Below are positions 23,410 to 31,530 of a stretch of 34,146 nt of DNA, one piece after another. Source of the DNA: Candidatus Nanopelagicales bacterium. Its GTDB lineage: Bacteria; Actinomycetota; Actinomycetes; S36-B12; UBA5976. The stretch lies in NCBI GenBank assembly GCA_030157865.1, contig JAOATY010000023.1:15707-49852 (forward strand), given 5' to 3'. Positions within the stretch are counted from its first letter, which is position 1; each line of letters opens with the position of its first letter. A model generated the notes under the pieces. It was not told the DNA's origin. It searched no databases and saw nothing but the letters and a program-made list of their open reading frames with translations. A program made the position numbers and the translations under genes.

Positions 23410-24087
23410 ATGCGCATTCTGCTTGTTGAAGATGACCCATCCGTAGCCGCCAGTGTTATCGATGGTCTAGTTAACGCCAGTATGGAAGTTGACCATGTCT
23501 CCACAGGTAAAGAAGCAATTTCTAAAGCGCTATCTGAAAACTTTGAATTAATCCTGCTTGATCTGGGACTTCCTGACATGGATGGCCAAGATGTTTGCCG
23601 AACTGTTCGAGAAAAGTCCACTACTCCAATCATTATTTTGTCTGCGCGAAGTGAAGAAATCGATCGTGTATTAGCTCTGGAATTTGGCGCTGATGACTAC
23701 ATGGTTAAGCCTTTTGGCATGCGTGAACTTGTTGCAAGAATTCGCGCTGTGGCTCGCCGCACAGGCCCGGCAGATGCAACCCCACCGACAGCAACCCAAG
23801 ACATTGGTCCATTGAGCATTGATCGCCGATCACAAAAAGTTTTTGTCAATGGTGTCGATGTTTATCTGACACCTAAAGAATTCGACTTGCTTGCATATCT
23901 GGCAACGGATCCAGGGGCTGTGTACCGGCGCAATGACATCATGAGTGAAGTTTGGGATACCAATTGGTATGGCACGACTAAAACTGTTGATGCACACGTT
24001 GCTGCTCTTCGCAAGAAACTTGGTAACCAAGAATGGATCGAAGCTGTACGTGGCGTTGGTTTTAGGTTGGGAGTTCCTGACTCGTGA
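23410..24087 (+). CDS. OmpR/PhoB-family response regulator
   Basis: A 225-residue regulator. The receiver domain (1-115) has the acidic pocket EDD at 7-9, the phospho-acceptor D51 in LILLDLGLPDMDG, and the conserved lysine in YMVKPFG. The C-terminal winged helix (about 130-222) includes LTPKEFDLLAYLA and TVDAHVAALRKKLG, the recognition helix region. ATG at 23410 is chosen since it begins the canonical MRILLVEDD; the longer in-frame start at 23380 adds no family sequence. Its stop overlaps the kinase GTG by 4 nt. The likely target is the CCAAGAA direct repeat in its own upstream region and two other promoters (inference). Confidence 0.93.
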   Translation: MRILLVEDDPSVAASVIDGLVNASMEVDHVSTGKEAISKALSENFELILLDLGLPDMDGQDVCRTVREKSTTPIIILSARSEEIDRVLALEFGADDYMVKPFGMRELVARIRAVARRTGPADATPPTATQDIGPLSIDRRSQKVFVNGVDVYLTPKEFDLLAYLATDPGAVYRRNDIMSEVWDTNWYGTTKTVDAHVAALRKKLGNQEWIEAVRGVGFRLGVPDS

Positions 24088-25469
24088 AATGGAGACTGGT
24101 AGCAGCGCTCCTTTCTCTCACAATCGTTGTGTTAGCAGTGCAGGACATTCCGCTAATTCAATACTTACGCACGGTTGAAACCGACCGAATTACAACTGCT
24201 CTAGAGCGCGATAGTTTTGTGATTGCAGGTCGCGCTGAAGAAACTTTAGAAACACCTAGCCCAGAAGGCCTTGAATACATTCAAGAAGCAATTGCAAAGT
24301 ATGGCGCCGAGAGTGGCGCCCGAGTAATTGTTCTTGATATGTCTGGCATCTCAATCGCCGACTCGGAATCGCAAGATGCAATCGGAACCTCGTTTATAAG
24401 TCGTCCGGAAGTTGTTGAAGCTCTCGCTGGAACAGTCTCTGTTGGTCGGCGATTTTCTACCACGGTCAATCAAGAACTTCTTTATGTTGCAGTACCAATT
24501 CTCAATGGCTCACAAACCCTTGGCGCAGTACGACTAACTTTCCCAGCCTCTGTTGTTGATGACGCCGTTAACCAGAGGCTTCGCGGAATTAGTTCTGTTG
24601 CCGGAATTACCCTTTTGGTTTCCGCCCTTGTTGCCCTGTTACTTGCGCTTGGAATTACTCGAAGATTATCGAACCTCAAGAATGTCACTGAAGAATTCAC
24701 TAAAGGCAACTACAAGGTTCGCGCCGAAATAAATGGTGGCGCTCCGGAGATTCGATCGTTAGCTCGAAGCTTTAATGCCATGGCAGACCAGTTAGACAAA
24801 TTGATTGCACAACAAAAGGCATTTGCTGGAGATGCTTCACATCAACTCAGAACTCCGCTGACTGCGCTGCAGCTTCGCCTTGAGCGCGCTACTGAAATGT
24901 TGGAAACGGATCCATCTGGTGCAGCCGAGCGAATTGAAGCGGCAATGGTTGAGACCGATCGCTTACAGCGATTAGTTGAGGGATTGCTAGTACTGAGTAG
25001 ATCTGAAAACTCAGACAAGATAGCTCGCGACAAGTGCGATGCGTCGCAAATTGCCCAGGAACGATTCGAAAACTGGGAAGCCCTTGCCAATGAACAAGAT
25101 GTTTCATTGGCACTTGAAGTTCCAGATTCGGCCGAGGTTTACGCGATTCCAGGAGCATTAGAGCAAGTAATTGATAACTACGTTGATAACGCACTAAGCA
25201 TCGTCCCTACTAATTCCAAAATCACGATTCGGATCAGCGTGGATTCAGAATTCACAAAGATTTCAGTAATCGACGAAGGACCTGGTATTCCTGAAGCTGA
25301 CATTGCTAAAGCATTTAATCGTTTTTGGCGTGCTCGTAGCGATACCCATGGTTCGGGGTTAGGTCTGGCTATTGTTGATCGACTTGCTACAGCAAGTGGC
25401 GGGCGTGCTGAGTTGGTTAACTTAACTCCGCATGGCTTAAGTGCCGATGCTTACTTCCCCACTGCTTAA
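24084..25469 (+). CDS. Membrane sensor histidine kinase
   Basis: A 461-residue kinase. It has an N-terminal membrane helix (about 5-22), an extracytoplasmic sensor of about 130 residues resembling a PDC/CACHE fold (VIVLDMSGISIADS...LLYVAVPILNG), a second helix (about 172-192), HAMP (193-245), HisKA with H253 in FAGDASHQLRTPLT, and HATPase_c with the N-box IDNYVDNAL and G-boxes DEGPGIP and GSGLGLAIV. It should phosphorylate the adjacent regulator. The ligand is unknown; the cluster content suggests an envelope, metal or redox cue. It ends with a 4-nt overlap of the convergent DUF3180 gene. Confidence 0.93.
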   Translation: MKWRLVAALLSLTIVVLAVQDIPLIQYLRTVETDRITTALERDSFVIAGRAEETLETPSPEGLEYIQEAIAKYGAESGARVIVLDMSGISIADSESQDAIGTSFISRPEVVEALAGTVSVGRRFSTTVNQELLYVAVPILNGSQTLGAVRLTFPASVVDDAVNQRLRGISSVAGITLLVSALVALLLALGITRRLSNLKNVTEEFTKGNYKVRAEINGGAPEIRSLARSFNAMADQLDKLIAQQKAFAGDASHQLRTPLTALQLRLERATEMLETDPSGAAERIEAAMVETDRLQRLVEGLLVLSRSENSDKIARDKCDASQIAQERFENWEALANEQDVSLALEVPDSAEVYAIPGALEQVIDNYVDNALSIVPTNSKITIRISVDSEFTKISVIDEGPGIPEADIAKAFNRFWRARSDTHGSGLGLAIVDRLATASGGRAELVNLTPHGLSADAYFPTA

Positions 25470-25948
25470 GCGCGACTTCCATTGCGGTTATCGTTATCCG
25501 CCGGCGGCTCTTTCAAGCGACAGATCTTTTCCAACCAAAGCGCTACGGCAGAGGTTAACAAACTAGCAAAAGCTGTGACCGCAGAAATTCTAATTCGATC
25601 AGTTCCGGCACTTGAGTAATCCGCAACTATGTTGGCTAGGAAAACTCCGACATAAAAACCAAATGCTAATGATCCAACACGAGATGCAGACATAGCCAAT
25701 GCCGCAGTTCTGGCTGCAACGATTGGGTGAAGCCGATTAATAGTTGCGTCGGGCTTTAATCTCGCCCGTGTCATCAAAGTCCAAATCAGTAAGGTTACGA
25801 AAACTAAAATCATCGCAATAGCTGAGCCAACGGATACTGGCATGCCTTGGCCAAAGAAAGTCGGCCAAAGCTGAGCAAACGACCAGCCAACTGCAGCAGC
25901 AAGAACCGCTAGAACGGCAAGCATGCTGATTTTTGTTTGCTGCATCAT
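25466..25948 (-). CDS. DUF3180 membrane protein
   Basis: A 160-residue protein with four hydrophobic segments and a hydrophilic C-terminus. Position directly after folK, with an ATGA overlap, together with the motif RTAALAMSASRVGSLAFGFY, identifies the actinobacterial DUF3180 family. No function is known; conserved coupling to folate genes suggests co-expression rather than a proven role. It could start at either of two adjacent ATG codons (25948 or 25945). Confidence 0.85.
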   Translation of the reverse strand: MMQQTKISMLAVLAVLAAAVGWSFAQLWPTFFGQGMPVSVGSAIAMILVFVTLLIWTLMTRARLKPDATINRLHPIVAARTAALAMSASRVGSLAFGFYVGVFLANIVADYSSAGTDRIRISAVTAFASLLTSAVALWLEKICRLKEPPADNDNRNGSRA

Positions 25949-26445
25949 GCGTGTGCCACCAGAGCAAGATCGTTACGGTACCGAATCCCAGTGACTTCAA
26001 TACCTTCAAGTAACTTCACAACTGAATCTTTGCCAGGAATCACAAAATCTGGATCTAGAAATGACCATGGCAATAAAACAAAAGCGCGCTCATGTGCCCG
26101 TGGGTGCGGCAACTCGAGTTCGGGAGTTGAGCGCACTTCAGTATCCATTGCTAACAAATCGATGTCTAGAGTTCTCGGTCCCCAGTGCTCGTTGCGTTCC
26201 CGATTTTGCTCTAGCTCAATCTTTTGAGTTGCCGCTAGAAATTGTTCTGGTGACAAGACAGTCTTCACAACTGCAACCGCATTTAGGTACTGTCCCTGTT
26301 CAGGGCCACCGACTGGATCAGTTTCGAAAACTGGCGAAACAGAGTGAACCTGAGTGCCAGTCATTTCATTGATGGAGTCAAGGGCATTTTGTAAATATTG
26401 AAAGCGATCACCAAGATTTGAGCCAAGGCTGATTGTGGCTTTCAT
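25945..26445 (-). CDS. folK: 6-hydroxymethyl-7,8-dihydropterin pyrophosphokinase
   Basis: A 166-residue enzyme of folate synthesis. The N-terminal SLGSNLGDR pterin-binding segment, VFETDPVGGPEQGQYLN, and the ATP-binding GPRTLDIDLLAMD with its two Mg-binding aspartates are all present. The PHPRAHERAFVLLPW block is conserved too. It transfers pyrophosphate from ATP to HMDP. The start overlaps the folB stop by one base (TAATG). Confidence 0.95.
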   Translation of the reverse strand: MKATISLGSNLGDRFQYLQNALDSINEMTGTQVHSVSPVFETDPVGGPEQGQYLNAVAVVKTVLSPEQFLAATQKIELEQNRERNEHWGPRTLDIDLLAMDTEVRSTPELELPHPRAHERAFVLLPWSFLDPDFVIPGKDSVVKLLEGIEVTGIRYRNDLALVAHA

Positions 26446-26801
26446 TATGGCAATGTCCTTGATACCGAAACGTTTTCAAATGGCACTTCAATTGGAGCGT
26501 TTGGTTTGTGAACCGTAACTGTCACTGAGGTAACACCTGAGATGTCTAAACATTCGCGGGCAATTACATCTGCAAGTTTTTCAATCAAATCAAAAGGTTC
26601 GCCGATAATTGCAGCATGAGCAATGTTGGCAAGTTCGGCGTAATTAACAGTGTCGCGAACGTCATCAGACTTAACCGCAGCTGAAAAATCGGAAGTTACT
26701 TCAATGTCCACACTGAAGGTTTGGCCTTCTCGCTTTTCTTGTTCGAAGACTCCGTGATACCCAATTCCAGAGACACCCGTTAAATGGATCTTGTCAGTCA
26801 T
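26445..26801 (-). CDS. folB: Dihydroneopterin aldolase
   Basis: A 118-residue tunnelling-fold enzyme with GYHGVFEQEKREGQTF near the N-terminus, the DTVNYAELAN substrate-binding segment, LIEKLADVIA with the conserved glutamate, and VHKPNAPI with the catalytic lysine near the C-terminus. It converts dihydroneopterin to HMDP and glycolaldehyde. It overlaps folP by ATGA (4 nt). Confidence 0.95.
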   Translation of the reverse strand: MTDKIHLTGVSGIGYHGVFEQEKREGQTFSVDIEVTSDFSAAVKSDDVRDTVNYAELANIAHAAIIGEPFDLIEKLADVIARECLDISGVTSVTVTVHKPNAPIEVPFENVSVSRTLP

Positions 26802-27649
26802 AAGGTTTTAGCAATCCGATCTACTACAGCAATCGCGTCACTTGAGGACTTAACATCATGGACTCGAACTGCCCACAGTCCACGTGCGGCCATAAGGGTT
26901 GAAATGGCAGTGGTTGCACTCTCCCGCTCATCTGAGTCTCGTGCCACACCTTCCTTAGCGAGCAATTCACCAAGGAACTTCTTGCGTGATGCGCCCATCA
27001 AAATTGGTAGTCCAAGTTCTTCGAGCACATCTAAGTGCTTGAGGATTGGCCAATTCTGGTCAACCGTTTTGGCGAACCCGATTCCTGGATCAATTGCAAT
27101 TCGATCGCGAGCAATACCAGCGGCAACAGCTACTTCAACTTGCTTGCTGATTTCTGCAGTTACATCAGCTACTACATCGTTGTAATCCGTAAGCGTGTTC
27201 ATGATGTTTGATGGTCCACGCCAATGCATCAAAATGTATGGAGTGTTCAAAGTTGCTACGTAACTCAACATGTCTGGATCTGCTTTGCCACCACTGACAT
27301 CATTGACCATGCAAGCACCAGCATCTACTGCTGCGCGCGCCACTTCGGTTCTCATGGTGTCAATACTTATTGCAGTACCTGAGTCAGCCAAAGCTGAAAT
27401 CACCGGAAGCACTCGATCAAGTTCTTCTTGCACCGAGATGCGATCTGAGCCTGGTCGGGTTGATTCACCACCGATGTCGATGATGTCTACACCGTCTTCA
27501 ATCATTTGTAATGCGTGATTGGTTGCAATGGTTGGATCGTTGAATCTGCCACCATCGCTAAATGAATCAGGCGTTACATTCAATACACCCATCACAAGTG
27601 TGCGATCAAGTTTGCGCAGATTTTCTGGCAATCCGCTTGGATGCAACAT
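26798..27649 (-). CDS. folP: Dihydropteroate synthase
   Basis: A 283-residue TIM-barrel enzyme joining HMDP-PP and p-aminobenzoate, the sulfonamide target. Visible signatures: MGVLNVTPDSFSDGG (loop 1), DIIDIGGESTRPGS (loop 2), CMVNDVSGG, DPGIGFAKT, LMGASRKKFLG and the C-terminal VHDV. All loops are intact, so it is likely the active FolP1 type. The gap to folE is 5 nt. Confidence 0.95.
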   Translation of the reverse strand: MLHPSGLPENLRKLDRTLVMGVLNVTPDSFSDGGRFNDPTIATNHALQMIEDGVDIIDIGGESTRPGSDRISVQEELDRVLPVISALADSGTAISIDTMRTEVARAAVDAGACMVNDVSGGKADPDMLSYVATLNTPYILMHWRGPSNIMNTLTDYNDVVADVTAEISKQVEVAVAAGIARDRIAIDPGIGFAKTVDQNWPILKHLDVLEELGLPILMGASRKKFLGELLAKEGVARDSDERESATTAISTLMAARGLWAVRVHDVKSSSDAIAVVDRIAKTL

Positions 27650-27654
27650 GGAAA

Positions 27655-28266
27655 TTACTTTCCGTTAATTAGTGACATTGCTTCGATACGAGTTGCTGGA
27701 TCGCGAAGCTGACCACGAACAACTGAAGTTAATGTTGTTGATCCTGGCTTACGGATTCCACGCATCGACATGCAAAGGTGCTCACACTCAATAACCACGA
27801 TTACTCCGCGCGCACCCAAGATGTCAGTCATCGCGTCAGCGATTTGAGTTGTGAGACGCTCTTGGACTTGTGGGCGACGAGAATACATATCAACTAAACG
27901 AGCGATTTTTGAAAGACCAGTAATCTTGCCATCTTCGCCTGGAATGTAACCGACATGTCCTACGCCATGAAATGGCAACAAGTGGTGTTCACAGGTTGAG
28001 TAGATCGGGATGTCACGAACTACAACTAATTCATCGTGTCCCAGTGAAAACGTAGTCGTAAGAACATCGCGAGCTGTCTGATGTAATCCACCAAAGATTT
28101 CAGCGAAAGACTTTGCGACTCGGGCAGGAGTCTGAGCCAAACCTTCGCGATCTGGATTTTCGCCAATTCCAAGTAGCAATTCACGAACTGCTGCCTCGAC
28201 TCGCGCTGCATCAAAAGGTTGCAGTGCAGGCGGTTCGTTTAGCTGCTCAATTGGATCGATACTCAC
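27655..28266 (-). CDS. folE: GTP cyclohydrolase I
   Basis: A 203-residue enzyme making dihydroneopterin triphosphate, the first step of folate synthesis. Zinc ligands are visible: C92 and H95 in [10 protein letters not shown], and C165 in [21 protein letters not shown] is the conserved GTP-binding region. The GTG start overlaps the ftsH stop by 4 nt (GTGA), so translation is coupled. Confidence 0.95.
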   Translation of the reverse strand: MSIDPIEQLNEPPALQPFDAARVEAAVRELLLGIGENPDREGLAQTPARVAKSFAEIFGGLHQTARDVLTTTFSLGHDELVVVRDIPIYSTCEHHLLPFHGVGHVGYIPGEDGKITGLSKIARLVDMYSRRPQVQERLTTQIADAMTDILGARGVIVVIECEHLCMSMRGIRKPGSTTLTSVVRGQLRDPATRIEAMSLINGK

Positions 28267-30317
28267 GCGTCAGCCTGCGTTGCGTCGTCGTTCTTAGCTT
28301 TAGTGGTCTTCTTTGACGCCTTAGGTTCGGTCGTTACCAATTCAGTTTCTACAGCCTCGACCTCTTCAGCTGGAGCCTCTTCTGCAACAGCTTTTGGACC
28401 AAATGCATTCGTGTTAGCCAAAGGTGGAACGTCAACCGGTGGACGATCACTTGGGCTGCGACGTGCTGAACCAGTCCAAGCTGGACGACCTGGGCGGCGC
28501 TTTAGTGGCTCAAAGATGCGTTCGATTTCTTCGCGGTTAAGCGTTTCTTTCTCAAGAAGCTCAACCACAAGGGCATCTAAAACATCGCGGTTTTCCGCAA
28601 GAATTTCGTAGGCCTCATGATGTGCAACATCAATGAAGGCGCGTACTTCTTCATCAATTGCTGATGCGACTTCTTCGGAGTATTCGCGGCCATGACCCAT
28701 GTCGCGGCCCATGAATACTTCACCAGATTCAGCGCCGTATTTAATAGCACCCAAACGCTCAGTCATACCGAACTGCATAACCATCTTGCGGGCAACTGAA
28801 GTTGCCTTTTCGATGTCATTGCTTGCGCCAGTCGTTGGATCGTGGAAAACCATTTCTTCGGCAGCGCGGCCACCAAGCATGTAAGCAAGTTGGTCTTGCA
28901 TTTCGCTTCGAGTGGTTGAGTACTTATCGTTTTCCGGAAGCACCATGGTGTAACCAAGTGCGCGACCGCGAGGCAAAATTGTGACCTTATGTACTGGATC
29001 AGTATTTGGCAGCGCAGCCGCAACAAGTGCGTGGCCACCTTCGTGATACGCAGTAATCAATCTTTCGTGCTCACCCATTACGCGAGTACGCTTTTGCGGT
29101 CCACCGATTACGCGATCGATTGCTTCATCAAGTGTGGCGTTTGTGATGATCTTTTGATCGGTGCGAGCAGTAAGTAATGCAGCTTCATTCAAAACGTTCG
29201 CTAGGTCTGCGCCTGAGAATCCAGGAGTGCGACGAGCAACTGCCATTAGATCTACATCTTCTTCAATTGGCTTACCCTTTGCGTGCACAGCCAATACATC
29301 GCGACGACCAACTAGATCTGGAACATCAACTGCAATCTGGCGATCGAAGCGACCTGGGCGAAGTAACGCCGGATCCAAGATGTCTGGACGGTTTGTTGCA
29401 GCGATAAGGATTACGCCGGTGTTGCCATCGAAGCCGTCCATCTCAACAAGCATCTGGTTTAGGGTCTGCTCGCGTTCGTCGTGGCCACCACCCATACCGG
29501 CACCACGATGACGACCTACGGCATCAATTTCATCGATGAAGATAATTGCTGGAGCATTTGCTTTTGCTTGTTCGAACAAATCGCGAACGCGGCTAGCGCC
29601 AACGCCAACAAACATTTCAACGAAGTCAGAACCTGAAATTGAAAAGAATGGTGCACCGGCTTCGCCTGCAACAGCTCGAGCTAAAAGTGTTTTACCAGTT
29701 CCCGGCGGACCATATAGAAGTACACCCTTTGGAATCTTTGCGCCAAGTGCTTGGAACTTTGCTGGCTCTTGCAAAAACTCTTTAATTTCTTCAAGTTCTT
29801 GCACTGCTTCATCGGCACCAGCAACATCAGCAAAAGTAGTTTGTGGCATATCTTTTGTAATCATCTTTGCGCGCGACTTACCAAACTGCATGACCTTGCC
29901 GCCACCTTGCATTTGTCCCATGAAGTAGAACAGCAAGCCCAAAATCAAAATGATTGGAAGCACGGAAGCCAGCAAGCTGACTAAGAATGATTGCTTTGGA
30001 ACTACTACGTTGTATCCGTCAGGCAGGTTTCCCTTAGCTTTTTCAGACTTGAGTAGGTCAACTAAATCTGTTCCCTGACCCGCAATGTAATTAGCAGTAA
30101 GTTTTGTATCGTCAGTCAAAGTGGCATTGATTAATTGGTCTTTATCGACCAAAGTTACGGACTTGGCACGTCCCTGTTGGATGTCATCAACGATCTTCCA
30201 GGTGTCTACTTTTTCAGTTGAAGCGCTGCCAGTAATTGTGTTGCTGCCAATCAGCAACGCCATTACGGCAAGAATGATCCAAGTAAGTGGGGACCGAAAA
30301 AGTGACTTTATTTTCAT
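28263..30317 (-). CDS. ftsH: ATP-dependent zinc metalloprotease FtsH
   Basis: A 684-residue membrane protease degrading misassembled membrane and regulatory proteins. It has two N-terminal membrane helices (about 12-30 and 111-133) flanking an external domain, and an AAA+ module with Walker A GPPGTGKT (203-210), Walker [12 protein letters not shown] and the second region of homology [19 protein letters not shown]. The M41 protease has HEGGH in [12 protein letters not shown]. The C-terminal 70 residues are low-complexity, acidic then lysine-rich. It heads the ftsH-folE-folP-folB-folK-DUF3180 unit. No clear ribosome site or TANNNT is adjacent to the ATG. Confidence 0.95.
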   Translation of the reverse strand: MKIKSLFRSPLTWIILAVMALLIGSNTITGSASTEKVDTWKIVDDIQQGRAKSVTLVDKDQLINATLTDDTKLTANYIAGQGTDLVDLLKSEKAKGNLPDGYNVVVPKQSFLVSLLASVLPIILILGLLFYFMGQMQGGGKVMQFGKSRAKMITKDMPQTTFADVAGADEAVQELEEIKEFLQEPAKFQALGAKIPKGVLLYGPPGTGKTLLARAVAGEAGAPFFSISGSDFVEMFVGVGASRVRDLFEQAKANAPAIIFIDEIDAVGRHRGAGMGGGHDEREQTLNQMLVEMDGFDGNTGVILIAATNRPDILDPALLRPGRFDRQIAVDVPDLVGRRDVLAVHAKGKPIEEDVDLMAVARRTPGFSGADLANVLNEAALLTARTDQKIITNATLDEAIDRVIGGPQKRTRVMGEHERLITAYHEGGHALVAAALPNTDPVHKVTILPRGRALGYTMVLPENDKYSTTRSEMQDQLAYMLGGRAAEEMVFHDPTTGASNDIEKATSVARKMVMQFGMTERLGAIKYGAESGEVFMGRDMGHGREYSEEVASAIDEEVRAFIDVAHHEAYEILAENRDVLDALVVELLEKETLNREEIERIFEPLKRRPGRPAWTGSARRSPSDRPPVDVPPLANTNAFGPKAVAEEAPAEEVEAVETELVTTEPKASKKTTKAKNDDATQADA

Positions 30318-30478
30318 GCTCTAGAAACCAACGCCCTTTAATTTTGCGTATTTATTTGAATCTTTACGGTACTACCCAATGCCCCTGACCGCTAAACCCA
30401 ATGACCATTATGTGAGCTTTGTTCGCTGGTAGCGACATACCCAACTTAGGAAATACCCATACTTAGCGGGGTTTTCCC
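30318..30478. other. Divergent intergenic region between ftsH and the small conserved gene
   Basis: It is AT-rich and holds no ORF or RNA that I can recognise. Several ACCCA-type words (e.g. TACCCAATG, ACCCAATGA, TACCCAAC, TACCCATAC) recur at irregular spacing. CGCT-GGT-AGCG is a short dyad. It must contain the ftsH promoter, which I cannot place. Confidence 0.4.
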
Positions 30479-30484
30479 TATTGT
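30479..30484 (+). promoter_or_regulatory. Putative -10 (TATTGT) for leaderless mRNA
   Basis: TATTGT, six bases, then GTG at 30491. Confidence 0.5.
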
Positions 30485-30490
30485 TTAAGA

Positions 30491-30790
30491 GTGATCTTTA
30501 AGTCAGTGCTAAATGAGCGCCCATATCCTGAACTCGCCATCGCTAGCGAGGAATGGGGCACCTTGGCTCCACGCCAAATCAAGTTGGCTGACCTATCAAC
30601 AATTCGCAGCACGTTGGATCTAAACGCGCTGCTCGCAAGCGATTCAACTTTCTTCGGGGATCTGTTCGCTCACGTAGTTCGATGGAATGGTCAGCTCTAT
30701 TTAGAGGACGGATTGCACCGCGCAGTTCGCGCAGCTTTGCAAGGTCGAACCTCGCTTCACGCTCGAGTTATTGATCACCCAGGCGCTTAA
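30491..30790 (+). CDS. Small conserved actinobacterial protein (ParB-N-like)
   Basis: A 99-residue soluble protein without signal or membrane segments. NERPYPE, APRQIKLADLSTIRSTLDL, STFFGDLFAHVVRW and LYLEDGLHRAVRAALQGR are blocks I recall as widely conserved in a short uncharacterised actinobacterial family. The EDGLHR segment resembles the GxHR motif of ParB/sulfiredoxin-like nucleotide-binding domains, but no DNA-binding part follows, so a nuclease, kinase or scaffold role is open. It has a leaderless-type GTG start. Its 3' end overlaps the convergent ABC ATPase gene by 4 nt. Confidence 0.75.
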   Translation: MIFKSVLNERPYPELAIASEEWGTLAPRQIKLADLSTIRSTLDLNALLASDSTFFGDLFAHVVRWNGQLYLEDGLHRAVRAALQGRTSLHARVIDHPGA

Positions 30791-31530
30791 AGTCGTCCGG
30801 CTTCGTGAACGCGGCGAAGGAAATCTTTGGTCTCGGCCTGTTGTGGCGCTGAAATAACTTGCGATGCAGGTCCCCGCTCCACAATATTTCCATCTTTTAA
30901 GAAGCAAACTTCGTCAGCAACTTGGGTAGCAAATCCCATTTCATGTGTTGCTAATACCATCGCCATGCCATCGGACTTTAGATCGCGAACAATTGATAGC
31001 ACTTCATTTACCAATACTGGATCTAGTGCTGAAGTTACTTCATCAAGCAAAAGCAATCGTGGCTTAACAGCAATCGATCGGATGATTGCTACGCGTTGCT
31101 GTTGACCGCCACTTAGTCGATCTGGAAATTGATCGGCCTTGTCTGCTAAATCAAAACGGCGAAGTACTGTCATCGCTTCATCACGAGCTTGTGTCTTTGA
31201 AACTTTATGAACCCGAATTGGCGAAAGTGTGATGTTATCTAGAACGCTCATGTGTGGAAACAGATTGAATGATTGAAAAACCATTCCCAGATTTTTTCTA
31301 ACTTCATCAACATTAATTTCTGGATCAGAAATTTCTTTTCCGTCTAGATAAATTGATCCATCATCGATGGTGTCTAACAGATTGATACAACGCAAAAGTG
31401 TTGACTTGCCTGAGCCTGATGAACCAATCAATACGGTTGCGGTGTGATCCGGAACTGTTAATGAAAGATCGTTGATAACTAGGTGATCTTCAAAGCTCTT
31501 TCGTAAATTCTTAACTTCTAATACGTTCAT
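30787..31530 (-). CDS. Amino-acid ABC transporter ATP-binding protein (GlnQ/HisP type)
   Basis: A 247-residue ATPase with Walker A GSSGSGKST, Q-loop VFQSFNLFPHM, signature LSGGQQQR, Walker B LLLLDEVTSALD and switch histidine in ATHEMGFA. The polar amino-acid subclass is clear from NLFPHM and the length. It powers import through the permease whose stop overlaps its ATG by 4 nt. The SAM-IV riboswitch ahead of the operon points to methionine or a precursor as substrate; the subclass alone would suggest glutamine, glutamate or another polar amino acid. Confidence 0.92.
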   Translation of the reverse strand: MNVLEVKNLRKSFEDHLVINDLSLTVPDHTATVLIGSSGSGKSTLLRCINLLDTIDDGSIYLDGKEISDPEINVDEVRKNLGMVFQSFNLFPHMSVLDNITLSPIRVHKVSKTQARDEAMTVLRRFDLADKADQFPDRLSGGQQQRVAIIRSIAVKPRLLLLDEVTSALDPVLVNEVLSIVRDLKSDGMAMVLATHEMGFATQVADEVCFLKDGNIVERGPASQVISAPQQAETKDFLRRVHEAGRL

